Positions 1 through 9,900 of a stretch of DNA of 64,000 bases are shown here, piece by piece (positions within the stretch are counted from its first letter, which is position 1; the number at the start of each line of letters is the position of its first letter). The DNA is from Bacteroidota bacterium (GTDB lineage: Bacteria; Bacteroidota; Bacteroidia; Cytophagales; Cyclobacteriaceae). A program made the position numbers and the translations under genes. Under the pieces are notes generated by a model that saw only the letters and a program-made list of their open reading frames with translations, had not been told where the DNA came from and ran no database searches. The stretch is from assembly GCA_023428695.1 (NCBI GenBank), contig JAEYWY010000005.1:1-64000 (forward strand), in the 5' to 3' direction.

Positions 1-23
1 GGTAGTGCTTTTTATTTACATTT

Positions 24-96
24 GTGCTTAGTGAAAGTGTAGTGCTTCTAAGCCCCGCACTTCACCAGGCCGCAAACTGTTAGCGGTCATCCTGAA
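24..96. repeat. Hairpin-rich intergenic repeat, possibly attC-like
   Basis: The stretch before the porin gene contains the inverted pair GCTTAG (26-31) and CTAAGC (48-53), followed by a GC-rich segment ending in CTGTTAGCGG. Its look, a folded centre with a GTTAGC-type core, resembles intergenic repeats often seen in Bacteroidota and, loosely, integron attC sites. The left end of the window cuts the context, so the complete element cannot be judged. The assignment is inference. Confidence 0.25.
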
Positions 97-118
97 AGAA
101 TGATAATTGACACTTTGT

Positions 119-1309
119 ATGAAGTTCTTAACATCAATTAAACGAATTACTTTTTTTGTCTTAGTCATTAGCGCCAATTGTATGGCACAAGTTGGCAGAC
201 CATCAATTAAAATGGAAGCCGGAAAAGGAATTCAATTTACATCTGCTGATTCGACCTTTATATTGGCAATTGGCGGGAGAATTCAAAGTGTATTTGAAGC
301 CAGAAGAGATATTACAAACGAAACTACAGGTGCGGATTTTTTGCTTCGGAGGTGTCGTTTAAATATCCAGGGTTCCGCCTTTAATCCCAAATTTTCATAT
401 CGCATTCAAGTGGGTTTTGCTCACGGCGACATCACATCTGCAAACAGCTCAGTACAAAACAATTTGATATTGAGGGATGCAATGTTGTTTTATGATGCCA
501 GTAAATGGCTTCGAATAGGTTTTGGGCAGACTAAACTACCAGGCAATAGGCAAAGACAAGTTTCTTCGGCAAATCTTCAATTGGTTGAACGTTCAATTTC
601 AAACAATAATTTCACATTGGACAGAGATAAAGGTTTATGGATATACGCCAATTTCAACATTAATAAAACAGTGTTAAAACCAACAATTTCCATATCAACT
701 GGCGAAGGTCGAATTGTATCTCGCAATAACGGCAAGCTTTGTTATTCTGCCAGAGTTGAATTTCTCCCGTTTGGAGATTTTTCAAAAAACGGAAACTATA
801 TACAGGCCGATATTGAAAAAGAGATAAAACCTAAGCTTTCTATTGCTGGTGTATTTAGCTTTAACGAGGCAGCAACAAGGACAATGGGACAACTAGGTGA
901 TTATTTATACAACGCAGAAGTAGCGGATATTCAATATTATGGAGTTGATTTGATGTTTAAATACAGGGGGTTTTCTATTGAATCAGAATTTTATAATAGA
1001 AATTCTGACAAGAGTATAATTACGGATATCAATAACACAACACAGCAAAATTATATTATTGCAGGAACTACATTTATGATTCAATCGGGTTATTTTATTA
1101 CAAGAAAAAATGAGATCGCTGCCAGGTATGCACAAATTACCCCCGAAGGTTCAGTAGCTTCAATTATGAATATGCAAAAAGAGTATGTATTCGGGTTTTC
1201 CCATTATTTCAATAAACATAGCTTAAAATCGCAAACTGATTTAACCTATTTGGAAAATGGCACAGATAGAAATTTAATCTACAGACTTTCCTGTGTTGTT
1301 ACATTCTGA
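119..1309 (+). CDS. OprP/OprO-like outer-membrane porin
   Basis: About 396 residues with a Sec signal peptide ending near the CMAQ site, then a long run of amphipathic beta strands and an aromatic C-terminus (ending VVTF), the usual signature of an outer-membrane beta-barrel. Segments such as ILAIGGRIQ and LRRCRLNIQG match the start of the phosphate-selective porin O/P family. I chose the ATG at 119 because it gives the clean signal peptide; an in-frame TTG lies 12 bases upstream. The gene is clearly richer in A+T than most of the window, which suggests separate acquisition. The transported solute is unknown, since Bacteroidota members of this family are often not phosphate-specific. Confidence 0.75.
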   Translation: MKFLTSIKRITFFVLVISANCMAQVGRPSIKMEAGKGIQFTSADSTFILAIGGRIQSVFEARRDITNETTGADFLLRRCRLNIQGSAFNPKFSYRIQVGFAHGDITSANSSVQNNLILRDAMLFYDASKWLRIGFGQTKLPGNRQRQVSSANLQLVERSISNNNFTLDRDKGLWIYANFNINKTVLKPTISISTGEGRIVSRNNGKLCYSARVEFLPFGDFSKNGNYIQADIEKEIKPKLSIAGVFSFNEAATRTMGQLGDYLYNAEVADIQYYGVDLMFKYRGFSIESEFYNRNSDKSIITDINNTTQQNYIIAGTTFMIQSGYFITRKNEIAARYAQITPEGSVASIMNMQKEYVFGFSHYFNKHSLKSQTDLTYLENGTDRNLIYRLSCVVTF

Positions 1310-1335
1310 TTAAAGAACAATATAAGAATGCCTTC

Positions 1336-1581
1336 ATGGATGCAGCATTTTTTACGCAAAAGATTCAGCAGTTAAGCAATGATAAACTGAGGCAGTTGCT
1401 GACGTTCAGAACAAAAGCAAATGCTGAAATCATGGAACTTGCCGAAAAGGAGGCGATAAGACGTGGTATCGATCCGGAGGCAATTTGCACAGAAGAAAGC
1501 CGGGATCAGGGTGAATTGAGTAATGTAAAGAAGGATGATGATTCGTTTTGGAAGAATATTCTGATCGCGTTGCTGTCCTGA
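1336..1581 (+). CDS. Small hypothetical protein
   Basis: An 81-residue product starting 26 bases after the porin stop. It has a charged helical N-terminal part, with repeated Gln/Lys/Glu and an AEKEAIRRGID segment, and a hydrophobic tail (NILIALLS) that may attach it to the membrane. No family was recognised. Spacing would allow co-transcription with the porin, but base composition is closer to the rest of the window. It could be a small membrane-associated protein. Confidence 0.5.
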   Translation: MDAAFFTQKIQQLSNDKLRQLLTFRTKANAEIMELAEKEAIRRGIDPEAICTEESRDQGELSNVKKDDDSFWKNILIALLS

Positions 1582-1777
1582 TGTGAGTATTTATCGCTTC
1601 AGATTTGCCCTCGTTTTTATGGATATTCCGGAATTGTGAATCATGGGAGAAGATAAACCACAATTCCTATGAGGATACTATTGCTACTTCTCCTGACCAC
1701 TATTAAGTGTGGTTGACGAAGTACAGACACCCGGGACACGCAGAGCGCCGATTAGCAACAATGTTAACCCTCACGCA

Positions 1778-2203
1778 ATGGATACACAAAAACAAATGAA
1801 AGCCTACATTGCCAGTCAGCCCGACGCAAGGCGCGCCGACTTTGAAGCATTGCACAAGCGCATTCTTAAGTTGCTCCCGAAATCAAAACTATGGTTCTTC
1901 GATGGTAAGGACGAAAAGGGCAAAGTGGTCTCCAACCCACAGATCGGCTACGGACAACAAACGTTGAAATATGCGGGTGGCAAAACCAAAGAGATGTTTC
2001 AGGTTGGTATTAGTGCAAATACTTCAGGGATTTCCGTTTACCTTATGGGACTCGATGACAAAGAGTACCTGCCAAAGACGTACGGCAAAAAGCTGGGTCG
2101 CGCAACGGTGACAGGTTATTGTATTAAATTCAAATCATTAAAAGATATTGATGTAGATGTGCTGGATGCAGCCATTGTGGATGCTGTTGCGAGAACGTCA
2201 TAA
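1778..2203 (+). CDS. DUF1801 (YdhG-like) domain protein
   Basis: The ATG at 1778 gives 141 residues beginning MDTQKQMKAYIASQPDARRADF, typical of the DUF1801 fold, in which a helical N-terminus precedes a small alpha/beta domain (WFFDGKDEKG, QIGYGQQTLKYAGG). An in-frame GTG lies 69 bases upstream but adds a proline- and arginine-rich leader unlike the family. Members related to the frataxin-like Fra protein have been linked to iron, but most are uncharacterised. It stands alone in a region of unrelated genes. A second DUF1801 protein is encoded near 22.2 kb. Confidence 0.75.
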   Translation: MDTQKQMKAYIASQPDARRADFEALHKRILKLLPKSKLWFFDGKDEKGKVVSNPQIGYGQQTLKYAGGKTKEMFQVGISANTSGISVYLMGLDDKEYLPKTYGKKLGRATVTGYCIKFKSLKDIDVDVLDAAIVDAVARTS

Positions 2204-2389
2204 CTGGATATAAATGAAGATTGGTTGTCAGTTTTTGGCCGTGACTGTATTTGCTTTTTTTCATAAATGATCGACTATAACCTCGGTGTTACTCCAGGTG
2301 AACACTTACGAGGTTAAAAGAATGGATAGTGATTATTTTGGCGAAGAGTGAAAAACCTCAGTTGACACTGTCGCATCGAGTCAGATCAA

Positions 2390-2992
2390 CTATTTCGCTC
2401 TCTTCACCTTGAACTCGCCATCGGTAATCTCGGCAGATCCCATAAATACGTTCGTGCCACTTGATGTCTCGTAGTCGATAAGCGTACCCGAAAATGCTCC
2501 ACTGATATACGTGTCGGTGATTTCATGAAACTTCACGAAGCCGGGCTCATAGATTTCGGTGTAGATATCCAAATCACCCTGGCCACCCGTCAGGTATATG
2601 TTCCCTTCACTATCATAGTACGCCATGTTGAAAAGAAAGTCCGGATAGTCGTCGCCTTCGTCGGGAAAGTTTGAGAAGTTTATTCCCGTCGGAAAACCTT
2701 CACTGTCACTTACGAAGATGCTTACAGTATTCTTGCCTGGCGCGCGCAAATCTTTGATACCGGAGATGTTAATTACGTACTTATCTGTACCCTCGTCGAA
2801 CGCGCTGCTTCCGGTAAGGTTTGTTTGACCTTTGAGGATTGGATAGTCGTGTTGCTCGCCGTCAAGTTTGAACCGGAAATAAAAATCGGATGCATCACCA
2901 CGTGTCTCCGCTTCGTCACCAGCGCATCCGTAAAAGAGAAAGCATGTGCACAATAAGGCAAGGATCGCGATGTATCTTGTAGTCTTTGTCAT
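2390..2992 (-). CDS. Putative lipoprotein of unknown function
   Basis: About 200 residues with a lipoprotein signal peptide: a positively charged start (MTKTTRY), a hydrophobic core and the lipobox FYGC. The mature part is acidic and beta-rich, with repeated Asp/Gly/Tyr patches, and looks like a secreted beta-sandwich of the kind common in Bacteroidota. I chose the ATG that begins the signal peptide; an in-frame ATG 33 bases upstream would add MTIENPLIQIP and cannot be excluded. It is a single gene with no obvious partner. Attachment to the outer membrane is inferred from the lipobox only. Confidence 0.65.
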   Translation of the reverse strand: MTKTTRYIAILALLCTCFLFYGCAGDEAETRGDASDFYFRFKLDGEQHDYPILKGQTNLTGSSAFDEGTDKYVINISGIKDLRAPGKNTVSIFVSDSEGFPTGINFSNFPDEGDDYPDFLFNMAYYDSEGNIYLTGGQGDLDIYTEIYEPGFVKFHEITDTYISGAFSGTLIDYETSSGTNVFMGSAEITDGEFKVKRAK

Positions 2993-3312
2993 CGGGATTT
3001 GAATGAGGGGGTTTTCAATTGTCATAAGTATAAGTTTGGTGAGGTTATTTCACTGTTTTTTATGCATTGACAGTAGCATCGTGCCAATGGCAAAAGAATT
3101 CTACCGTTTGTGAGAACGTTGTCACCTGACTGATCCTGATACTGGCCCCGCGTGCGACAACGCAATCCTGAAAAATAATAACAGAAAGCGAAATGCAAAA
3201 GGAATTGGCAGAATCGAAATCGTGAAATCCACAGTATGGGCGGACTCTTTCACCGTTGTTTTGTCTAATAGCATTGAATTTAGGATCTTAACCCGAAATC
3301 TTCGCCAGTGCC

Positions 3313-3759
3313 ATGACAAGTGTAACGATTCATAGAGACCCGTTTGTGATTTCAACCAATAAGACAACACTTGATATCGACGCGATACATGAGTTCCTGT
3401 CGACGAAAGCCTATTGGTCGCTCAATATTCCGAAGGAAACCGTGCGTACGTCAATAGAGAACTCGCTTTGTTTTGGTTTGTATGATGGCGAAAAGCAAAT
3501 CGGCTTCGCGCGTGTGATTTCGGATTTTGCAACGATTGCGTACCTCGGTGACGTCTATGTCCTCGGGAAGTACCGCGGCCGTGGGCTCTCAAAATGGTTA
3601 ATGGAAGTAGTAATGAGTCATCCGCAGCTGCAGGGACTCAGACGGTGGATACTGCTTACAGGCGATGCTCACGGACTCTACCGAAAGTTCGGCTGGACGG
3701 ACATTGCCGATCCGTCACTATGGATGGAGCTGCACAACAAAAACGTTTATTCACGATAG
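3313..3759 (+). CDS. GNAT family N-acetyltransferase
   Basis: A 148-residue GNAT-fold protein. The acetyl-CoA pyrophosphate loop is visible as KYRGRGLSKWL (near residue 85), preceded by the beta4 strand AYLGDVYV and followed by GLYRKFGW, the usual C-terminal GNAT signature. The closest family memory is the YjcF/Ats1-like GNATs that acetylate small molecules; the substrate is unknown. The next gene, an AraC regulator, starts six bases downstream, so the two are probably co-transcribed and functionally linked. Confidence 0.85.
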   Translation: MTSVTIHRDPFVISTNKTTLDIDAIHEFLSTKAYWSLNIPKETVRTSIENSLCFGLYDGEKQIGFARVISDFATIAYLGDVYVLGKYRGRGLSKWLMEVVMSHPQLQGLRRWILLTGDAHGLYRKFGWTDIADPSLWMELHNKNVYSR

Positions 3760-3765
3760 GAGCCG

Positions 3766-4584
3766 ATGCACTACGAAACCTTCCAACCTCATCCGGACTT
3801 GCAAGCGGTTGTCAAATGTTATTGGGTGCTGCAGATTCCCGCCGCAGACCATGAAAAACAGCGGATTATTCCGGATGGTTGTATTGAGATGGCTTTCATC
3901 CTTGGTGATGACGTCAAACGATTTACGGATGGCGATGAGTATATTCTGCAGCCCCGGGCAATGGTTCTGGGTCAGACTATCGCACCATTTTACATACAGC
4001 CTGTCGGATATGTCGACACGTTCGCGATCCGGTTCTTTCCCTACGGGTTTGCCAATTTTGTGAAGGTACCAATTCGAATTCTTGCAAATACCGAAACGCC
4101 GATCAGTCATTTATTTGGTGAAACCGTTGCTAACAGGCTTGAACGCGCGATCGTCAACGCGCGCGACACGCAAGAAAGGATGGTAATCATTGAGCAATTT
4201 CTTTTGTCGACTCTTCAGAGAGAATCCACTATCGACACTATCGTAAAACGAACTGTAGATACACTCCTGGCGACAAAAGGCAGTTCGACAATCAGTGAAC
4301 TTCTTGACCGCGACCTTTCCAAAAGAAGGCAACTTGAAAGAAAGTTTTCAAAGCAGGTTGGCGTAAGCCCAAAACAACTGGCAAAGCTGATCAGATTACA
4401 GTCAGCACTGGAGATGTTACTCAATGACAATACCGACAGCCTTACCAGCATCGCGTATCAAAACGAATACTATGATCAGGCGCATTTCATCAAGGATTTC
4501 AAGGAGTTCACCGGCATCAGTCCGGGAGACTTTCTCACCGACAAGCAGATGACTCTTTCAGCGCTTTTTTATTCAAAGGAATAG
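3766..4584 (+). CDS. AraC family transcriptional regulator with DUF6597-type N-terminus
   Basis: A 272-residue protein. The N-terminal half (about 1-150) begins with the pattern PHPDLQAVVKCYWVLQIP and contains IIPDGCIEMAFILGD, typical of the sensory DUF6597 domain. The C-terminal 100 residues form an AraC double helix-turn-helix: ISELLDRDLSKRRQLERKF, then SIAYQNEYYDQAHFIKDFKEFTGISPGDF, the conserved second motif. It lies six bases after the GNAT gene and may regulate that operon or sense a compound the acetyltransferase modifies. A second regulator of this architecture is encoded near 47.3-48.1 kb. Confidence 0.88.
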   Translation: MHYETFQPHPDLQAVVKCYWVLQIPAADHEKQRIIPDGCIEMAFILGDDVKRFTDGDEYILQPRAMVLGQTIAPFYIQPVGYVDTFAIRFFPYGFANFVKVPIRILANTETPISHLFGETVANRLERAIVNARDTQERMVIIEQFLLSTLQRESTIDTIVKRTVDTLLATKGSSTISELLDRDLSKRRQLERKFSKQVGVSPKQLAKLIRLQSALEMLLNDNTDSLTSIAYQNEYYDQAHFIKDFKEFTGISPGDFLTDKQMTLSALFYSKE

Positions 4585-4763
4585 TGCTGTCGCATTTTTA
4601 CAATTCTGCGCGGCACAATAATTCTAGTTTGGCATCCCATAACATACAGTTGCTTAGCGACGGCGCCGATGCTGATTATGTAACGGCTTGTGCGCACGGT
4701 GGTATTTAACGGGAGCAAGTCCAACAAGTAAAAACAAAAATTTGAAACGCTATGAAGAACCTA

Positions 4764-4781
4764 GTGTTAAGTTAATCATGA
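4764..4781 (+). repeat. IS630 left terminal inverted repeat
   Basis: The sequence GTGTTAAGTTAATCATGA matches the reverse complement of the right end at 15 of 18 positions. It directly follows the TA of the duplicated target site. Confidence 0.88.
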
Positions 4782-4826
4782 TATGACGTATTGATTTATT
4801 TGTATCTTTGTAAAACCCACTTACAA

Positions 4827-5959
4827 ATGATACACTATAGAATCAAATTGACCAAAGGAGAAGTAGAGGAACTTAATAGCATAATAAATAAAGGTTCTCA
4901 TACCTCTCAAACATTTCGAGTTGCCTATATTCTTTTGAACTGTGACGAAGGGAAGTTTTCCAGTAAAGTAACCAACGAGCAAATAAGTAAGGTGCTTAAA
5001 GTTGGAATGCGAACAATAGACAGAGTCAAAAAGCGGTTTGTGGAAGAGGGATTAGAAGCAGTACTGGAAAGACGTCCCACCAGTAGGGTGTACGATAGAA
5101 AATTGGATGGCGATGTTGAGGCCAAGTTAGTAACCTTGTGCTGTAGTGACCCTCCCAAGGGATATGCGAAATGGTCATTGCGTCTTCTGGCTGATAAGAT
5201 GGTAGAGCTAAAGTATGTGGAGAGTATTTCTCATGTTACCGTGAGAAGTGTTTTAAAAAAAACGAACTTAAGCCTTGGAAAGTAAAAGGTTGGGTAATTG
5301 CACCGGAGAAAACGGGTGAGTTTGTAGCCAACATGGAACGTGTACTGGATGTTTACAAAAGGCCGTACTCAGAGGAGAATCCAGTGATTTGCATGGACGA
5401 ATCACCTAAGCAATTAATCGATGAACCTCGACCATCCATTCCAATGAAGTCGGGACGACAGACAAGAATAGACTATGAATATGTCAGGAAAGGAGTCGTT
5501 AATATTTTTATGGTGAATGAACCGTTGACAGGAAAGCGGTTCGTAGAAGTTACCGAATTCAAGACCAAGCAGGATTGGGCGAAGTTTATGAAACGAATTG
5601 CTGATCAGAAATATCCGCATGCAAAAACGATCACCTTATTGATGGATAATTTTAATACACACAACGCATCTTCTTTCTATGAAACATTTGAACCAAAGGA
5701 AGCTAAAAGACTATGGGATAGGTTTGAATTCATTTATACTCCTAAACACGGAAGCTGGTTCAATATGGCTGAGATCGAATTGCATGTATTAAACGGACAA
5801 TGTTTAAACCGGCACATCTCTACAATAAAGAAAATTAAAGACGAGATTAAGGCGTGGGAGAAAAACCGAAATAACAAAAAAAGCAAGATCAACTGGCAGT
5901 TTACCACCAAGGACGCAAGGATAAAATTGAAAAGATTGTATCCGTCAATTAACGATTAA
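4827..5959 (+). CDS. IS630-family DDE transposase, made by -1 frameshifting
   Basis: The first frame (ATG 4827, stop 5285) holds the helix-turn-helix DNA-binding part, with NEQISKVLKVGMRTIDRVKK and a winged region ending ERRPTSR. The second frame carries the catalytic domain: first Asp in VICMDE, second in TLLMDNFNTH, Glu in NMAEIE. The frames meet at a run of eight A (5255-5262) inside TTTTAAAAAAAAC. Reading A-AAA-AAA with a one-base backward slip joins LKK to NELKPWKVKGW, which is continuous IS630 sequence. The fused product is about 377 residues. An alternative is a plain frameshift mutation, but the position at a perfect slippery heptamer favours programmed shifting. Confidence 0.9.
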
Positions 5960-5967
5960 CATAACAC
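5950..5967 (-). repeat. IS630 right terminal inverted repeat
   Basis: The right end reads TAACGATTAACATAACAC and overlaps the transposase stop codon at 5957-5959. It is followed by the TA target duplicate. Confidence 0.88.
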
Positions 5968-6354
5968 TAGTTTCAATTGTAGAAATTCCGACCGCGGATT
6001 TGTCCAGGGCGATACGTTTCTACCAGAATATCCTTGATGTCAGCATTGAGGAGGCGGCGATGGGGGATACCCGGATGGGGGTGTTCCCGGCTGATGGGGA
6101 GTCCGTCAACGTGGTATTGATTCACGGTGCTGACTACAAGCCGACCACTGAGGGTGTGGTGCTCTACCTAAGGGCCGGCGATGACCTGCAACCCATCCTC
6201 GATAAAGTTGATCAGCATGGAGGGCAGGTTATTTTGGCTAAGACGGAGATCAGTCCTGAGATGGGTTATTTTGCACTCTTCATCGACAGCGAAGGCAACA
6301 AGCTTGGGCTGCATTCAAAAGGTTAGTGTGCTTTGTCGCCGGATTCGCCATTAG

Positions 6355-6408
6355 CCCGCCTTGGCGGGTGTCACTCACGCAACCGTGGGGCTCGTCCCAC
6401 GGTGACAC
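6355..6408. repeat. Nested palindromes downstream of the VOC gene
   Basis: CCCGCC (6355-6360) faces GGCGGG (6363-6368) across two bases. Just after it, CCGTGGG (6383-6389) faces CCCACGG (6396-6402), enclosed by GTGTCAC (6368-6374) and GTGACAC (6402-6408). No T run follows, so a simple intrinsic terminator is unlikely. It could be a REP-like or BIME-like element. Confidence 0.5.
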
Positions 6409-6525
6409 GCGCGGCAGATTGACGAACCGTGTTATGAATCGTCAAGCATCGAAAATTCCCGAACGCTCCACACATCATCAATCGGATCGCACGCAATCGA
6501 ATTCATGCAATTCGCCACACCAACT

Positions 6526-6566
6526 CTTTGCGAACCCTTGCGTCCCTGCGTCTCAGCGGTGAAAAA
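6526..6566 (+). repeat. Dispersed TTTGCG/GGTGAAAAA repeat, copy 1
   Basis: The motif CTTTGCG-(A/C)-CCCTTGCGTC followed by GCGGTGAAAAA recurs at 13481-13513 and, inverted, at 29214-29256. All copies lie between genes. Confidence 0.55.
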
Positions 6567-6961
6567 CGGCTGCGATAATTTATGTGCACACTGTATTACA
6601 ATAAGATACACCCTCCTTGTTAAAGAATAATTTTAATTGAGGAGTGCGCCAATTCATTTTCATTCACAGAAAACCGTGGATGAATCCATGAATGCGATGA
6701 TTTTTGTCATTTGATTTTCATCGGATGTAATAATATCAGCCTCTTTGAAAATAAACGAACGGCGTTTATGTCTGTTTACAACGGTATGGCTATTCTCAAA
6801 ACGCCATCGTAATCGTTCTCTCATCGCCAAAATGCCAATACCGGAAATTTCGGGGCCGCCCTTATTATTATGGTACTCACACTGCGTAAGCTTTTAAAAT
6901 TCATTACCCGGTTTATGATTTTCCTCTTCGTTAGGTTTGCTCAACTTAACTGAAATCATTC

Positions 6962-9900
6962 ATGACCCCTGACTCAAAGCGAAACGCTATCGCGATCGTT
7001 GGAATCTCCTGCCGTTTTCCCGATGCAAACTCCACGCAGGAATTCTGGAATCTGCTGATTAACAAACGTCACACCATCAAGGATATCCCGAAGGAACGTT
7101 GGAATGCAGATGCACTTTTTGATCCGGACCCGCTTGCAGAACGCAAGACCCATCAGCGACAAGCGTCGTTGCTGTCCAACATACACGATTTCGATCCGTT
7201 GTTCTTCAACATTTCACCTGCCGAGGCGACGGAGATGAGTCCGTCACAAAAGCTTATGCTCGAACTCGCATGGGAGGCAATAGAATCATCAACAATTCCT
7301 TACCGGAATATTCAGGGTGGAAACGTCAGCGTGTTTGTCGGCAATATCTGGAGTGACTTCGAACACTACCGTAGGTTCCGGAACGCACGGCCTACTTTGC
7401 ATTCCGCCGTCGGTATGTCAGCGCCGGTGGTTGCGAATCGTGTATCGTTCGCGTTGGGACTCAAAGGCGCGAGCCTCGTCGTCGATACAGGCTGCTCCGC
7501 TTCGCTTGTGGCACTTCACCTCGCTTGTCAGAATCTTATTTCCGGTGAATCGGTGATGTCCATCGTCGGGGGAATTAATCATATCCTCGATCCTGACAAA
7601 TACATTGAGCTAACCAAGTTCGGTGGTCTGTCGCACAAACACCGTTGCAGCTCTTTCGACAAGGATGCCGATGGTTTCGTACGCGGTGAGGGCGGTGGTG
7701 TGATTCTTCTCAAGCGACTTGCTGATGCTGAACGCGATGGCGATCGTATTTATGCCGTCATCCGCGGAACGGCGGTGAACAACAATGGGTTTAACGATAC
7801 CCTGCCTGCGACCAGTACCGAAGGCCAGATTGCGCTCCTCGAGGCAGCGTATAGTGCTGCCGGTATCAACCCTGCTGACGTACACTACGTCGAGGCTCAC
7901 GGTACGGGAACCAAACTTGGCGATCCCAACGAAGCAAAGGCAATTGGCGAGTTCTTCAGGAAGGATCGGACACAACCCTTGCGAATCGGTTCCGTCAAGA
8001 CGAACATTGGTCACACCGAAGCAACGGCAGGTGTCGCGGGACTGGTCAAGGTTGTACTCGCGATGCAGCACAAGACATTGCCACCAAATCTCAATTTCAA
8101 TACACCTAATCCTGACATTCCTTTTGATGAGTTGATGCTGAAGGTACAGGATGAACAAACTGTGTGGCCGACGCAGCCCGGCGAAACGTTCAAGGCCGGA
8201 GTGAATTCCTTTGGTTGGGGCGGAACCAATGCGCACGCGGTACTGGAGCAGTATCCGTCTGCCGTTAAGGATACTGACGTCACTCCAGATAGATTCGTAC
8301 TGCCACTCTCGGCGAAATCTCCGGCAGCGTTGAAAGCGTACGCCCGCGAATATGCAAATCTGATCACAACGCTTGACGATCATGGTGTCGCCTCCGTCTG
8401 TGTAGCGACGGCGCTCGTGAAAGCTGAGTTCGATCACAGGCAGGTTTTCTTTGCTGAATCCAGGACTGAGCTGCTCGAAAAACTAACTGTCTTTGCCGAT
8501 GCGGAGGACGACGTAGTGCCAGCGACGTCAACAGGTATCCCGAAGGTTGTATTCATTTTCCCCGGACAGGGCGCGCAATGGCTGGGCATGGGTCGCGAAC
8601 TGCTAACATGTAATCGCGTGTTCCGCGAGATGATCACTGCGTGCGACGTCGCTTTTCAACCTTATACGGATTGGTCACTTCTGGGTGAGTTGAGTGCATC
8701 ACCGGAAACGAGTCGTCTAAATGAGATCAATGTTATCCAGCCCGCGCTATTCGCTATGCAGGTTTCGCTGGCGAAGGTATGGATGTCATGGGGTCTTTCT
8801 CCCGATGCCGTCGTCGGTCACAGCATGGGTGAAGTTGCGGCGGCCTTCATATCCGGTGGACTGAACCTTGATGATGCTGCGCGTATCATTTGCAGTCGCA
8901 GCCGCCTAATGAAAACCGTGGCCGGCACTGGCGGAGCTATGGCGGTAACTGAACTGAGTCGCGAAGACGCTGAAAAAACCGCCGCGCGTTTTCCGGGTAA
9001 GCTCTCCGTTGCGGTGAATAATAGTCCGAAGTCGACGGTGCTTGCCGGTGACAAGGCTTCGATTGACGAAGTGTTGCAGGAACTTGAAGCAAAAGGACTT
9101 TTCTGCAGGCTTGTCAAGGTTGATGTGGCTTCGCACAGCCCGCAGATGGACCCGTTGATGGAACCGCTGCGCAATGATATTTCAGGTATCCGCCCACATG
9201 CGGCGACAACTAAGTTCTATTCGACAGTCCGCGCGGAAGAAATCGCTGGTGAGTTGCTGGATGAAAACTACTGGGTTGACAACTTGCGTGGTACGGTTCA
9301 GTTTGCTGCTGTGATGGACACGCTGATGCGTGAAGGTCATACGGTGTTTCTGGAATGTAATCCGCATCCCGTGCTGGTTACTGCTGTGAACGAATGCGCG
9401 AATGCCGCCAACAAACGCGTGATTACCGCATGCTCGACGCTGCGTGAAAAAGAGGAACTGCCTGAAATGGAACGCAACCTTTGCGAGCTGTATGCGAAAG
9501 GTTACTCGTGGAACTGGAGTGCGTTCTTTGGGACGGCAAAGATTCCACATATCGATTTGCCGGCTTATCCCTTTCAGCGCGACCGGTATGAGATTGAGGA
9601 TTTATCTGGTGAGTTGAGTGCGACGAAGGCGTCGATGGAATCTGCGGGTGCGTTTCCATTGCTTGGTAGTCGCCTGGCTCTGGCCGGATCTGACAATGTG
9701 TTCTACTGGGACTCACAGCTTAGCCTGCAGCGCTTTCCGTTTTTAAAGGATCACCTCGTGAACGGAGAAGTTCGTATCCCGACGGCGTGTTATATGGAAA
9801 TCATGCTTGAAGCCGTGTCGGAAATTTTCCGTGGTGAAAAACAAATGCGGGTGCATAATGTTTCTTTTGGACCACAGCTGTTACTCTCGGAACGCGCCCG

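Larger units (their letters stand above)
4764..5967 (+). mobile_element. IS630-family insertion sequence, complete, 1204 bp
   Basis: The element is bounded by imperfect inverted repeats (4764-4781 and 5950-5967, 15 of 18 positions identical, beginning GTGTTA) and flanked by a TA dinucleotide on each side (4762-4763, 5968-5969). TA duplication is the hallmark of the IS630/Tc1/mariner group. The pre-insertion site reads CTAG, a known preference within IS630. It carries one transposase gene expressed across a -1 frameshift, with the stop codon lying inside the right repeat. It looks intact and potentially active. Confidence 0.92.
4752..6326 (+). pseudogene. VOC (glyoxalase-fold) gene split by IS630 insertion
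   Basis: Removing the insertion element and one TA copy rejoins ATG-AAG-AAC-CTA at 4752-4763 with GTT-TCA-ATT at 5970 onward. The result is one open frame starting MKNLVSIVEIPTADLSRAI and continuing FYQNILDVSIEEAAMG to the stop at 6326, about 122 residues. The beginning is the classic first strand and helix of a VOC protein, and the end (GYFALFIDSEGNKLGLHS) is its metal-site strand. As it stands the gene has lost its start codon; only a TTG at 6000 or a late ATG remain. The rest of the frame is undamaged, so the insertion looks recent. Confidence 0.88.
6327..6961. other. Long intergenic region upstream of the polyketide synthase
   Basis: No convincing gene was seen in this 635-base stretch. 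The left part has stacked palindromes (6355-6408) and a copy of a dispersed TTTGCG-rich repeat (6526-6566). The remainder is AT-rich and probably contains the synthase promoter, but no clear -7/-33 pair was found. An open frame at 6326-6562 runs through the palindromes and does not look like protein. Confidence 0.5.

Noticed and set aside
3122..3370. Minus-strand frame across the start of the GNAT gene
   Set aside because: It overlaps the GNAT start and lacks protein-like patterns.
4600..4750. Possible integron attC-like site before the insertion sequence
   Set aside because: Words such as GGTATTTAACGGGAG resemble attC cores, but no matching inverted partner with correct spacing was found.
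6355..6408. Palindromes considered as an intrinsic terminator
   Set aside because: The stems are good, but no T run follows on either strand, so they are listed as repeats.
6326..6562. Open frame of 78 codons after the VOC gene
   Set aside because: It runs through palindromes and the dispersed repeat, has no family-like segments and an odd composition, so it is treated as non-coding.
7610..8437. Long minus-strand frame of 275 codons inside the polyketide synthase
   Set aside because: It is antisense to a KS domain with intact active-site residues and has no family features.
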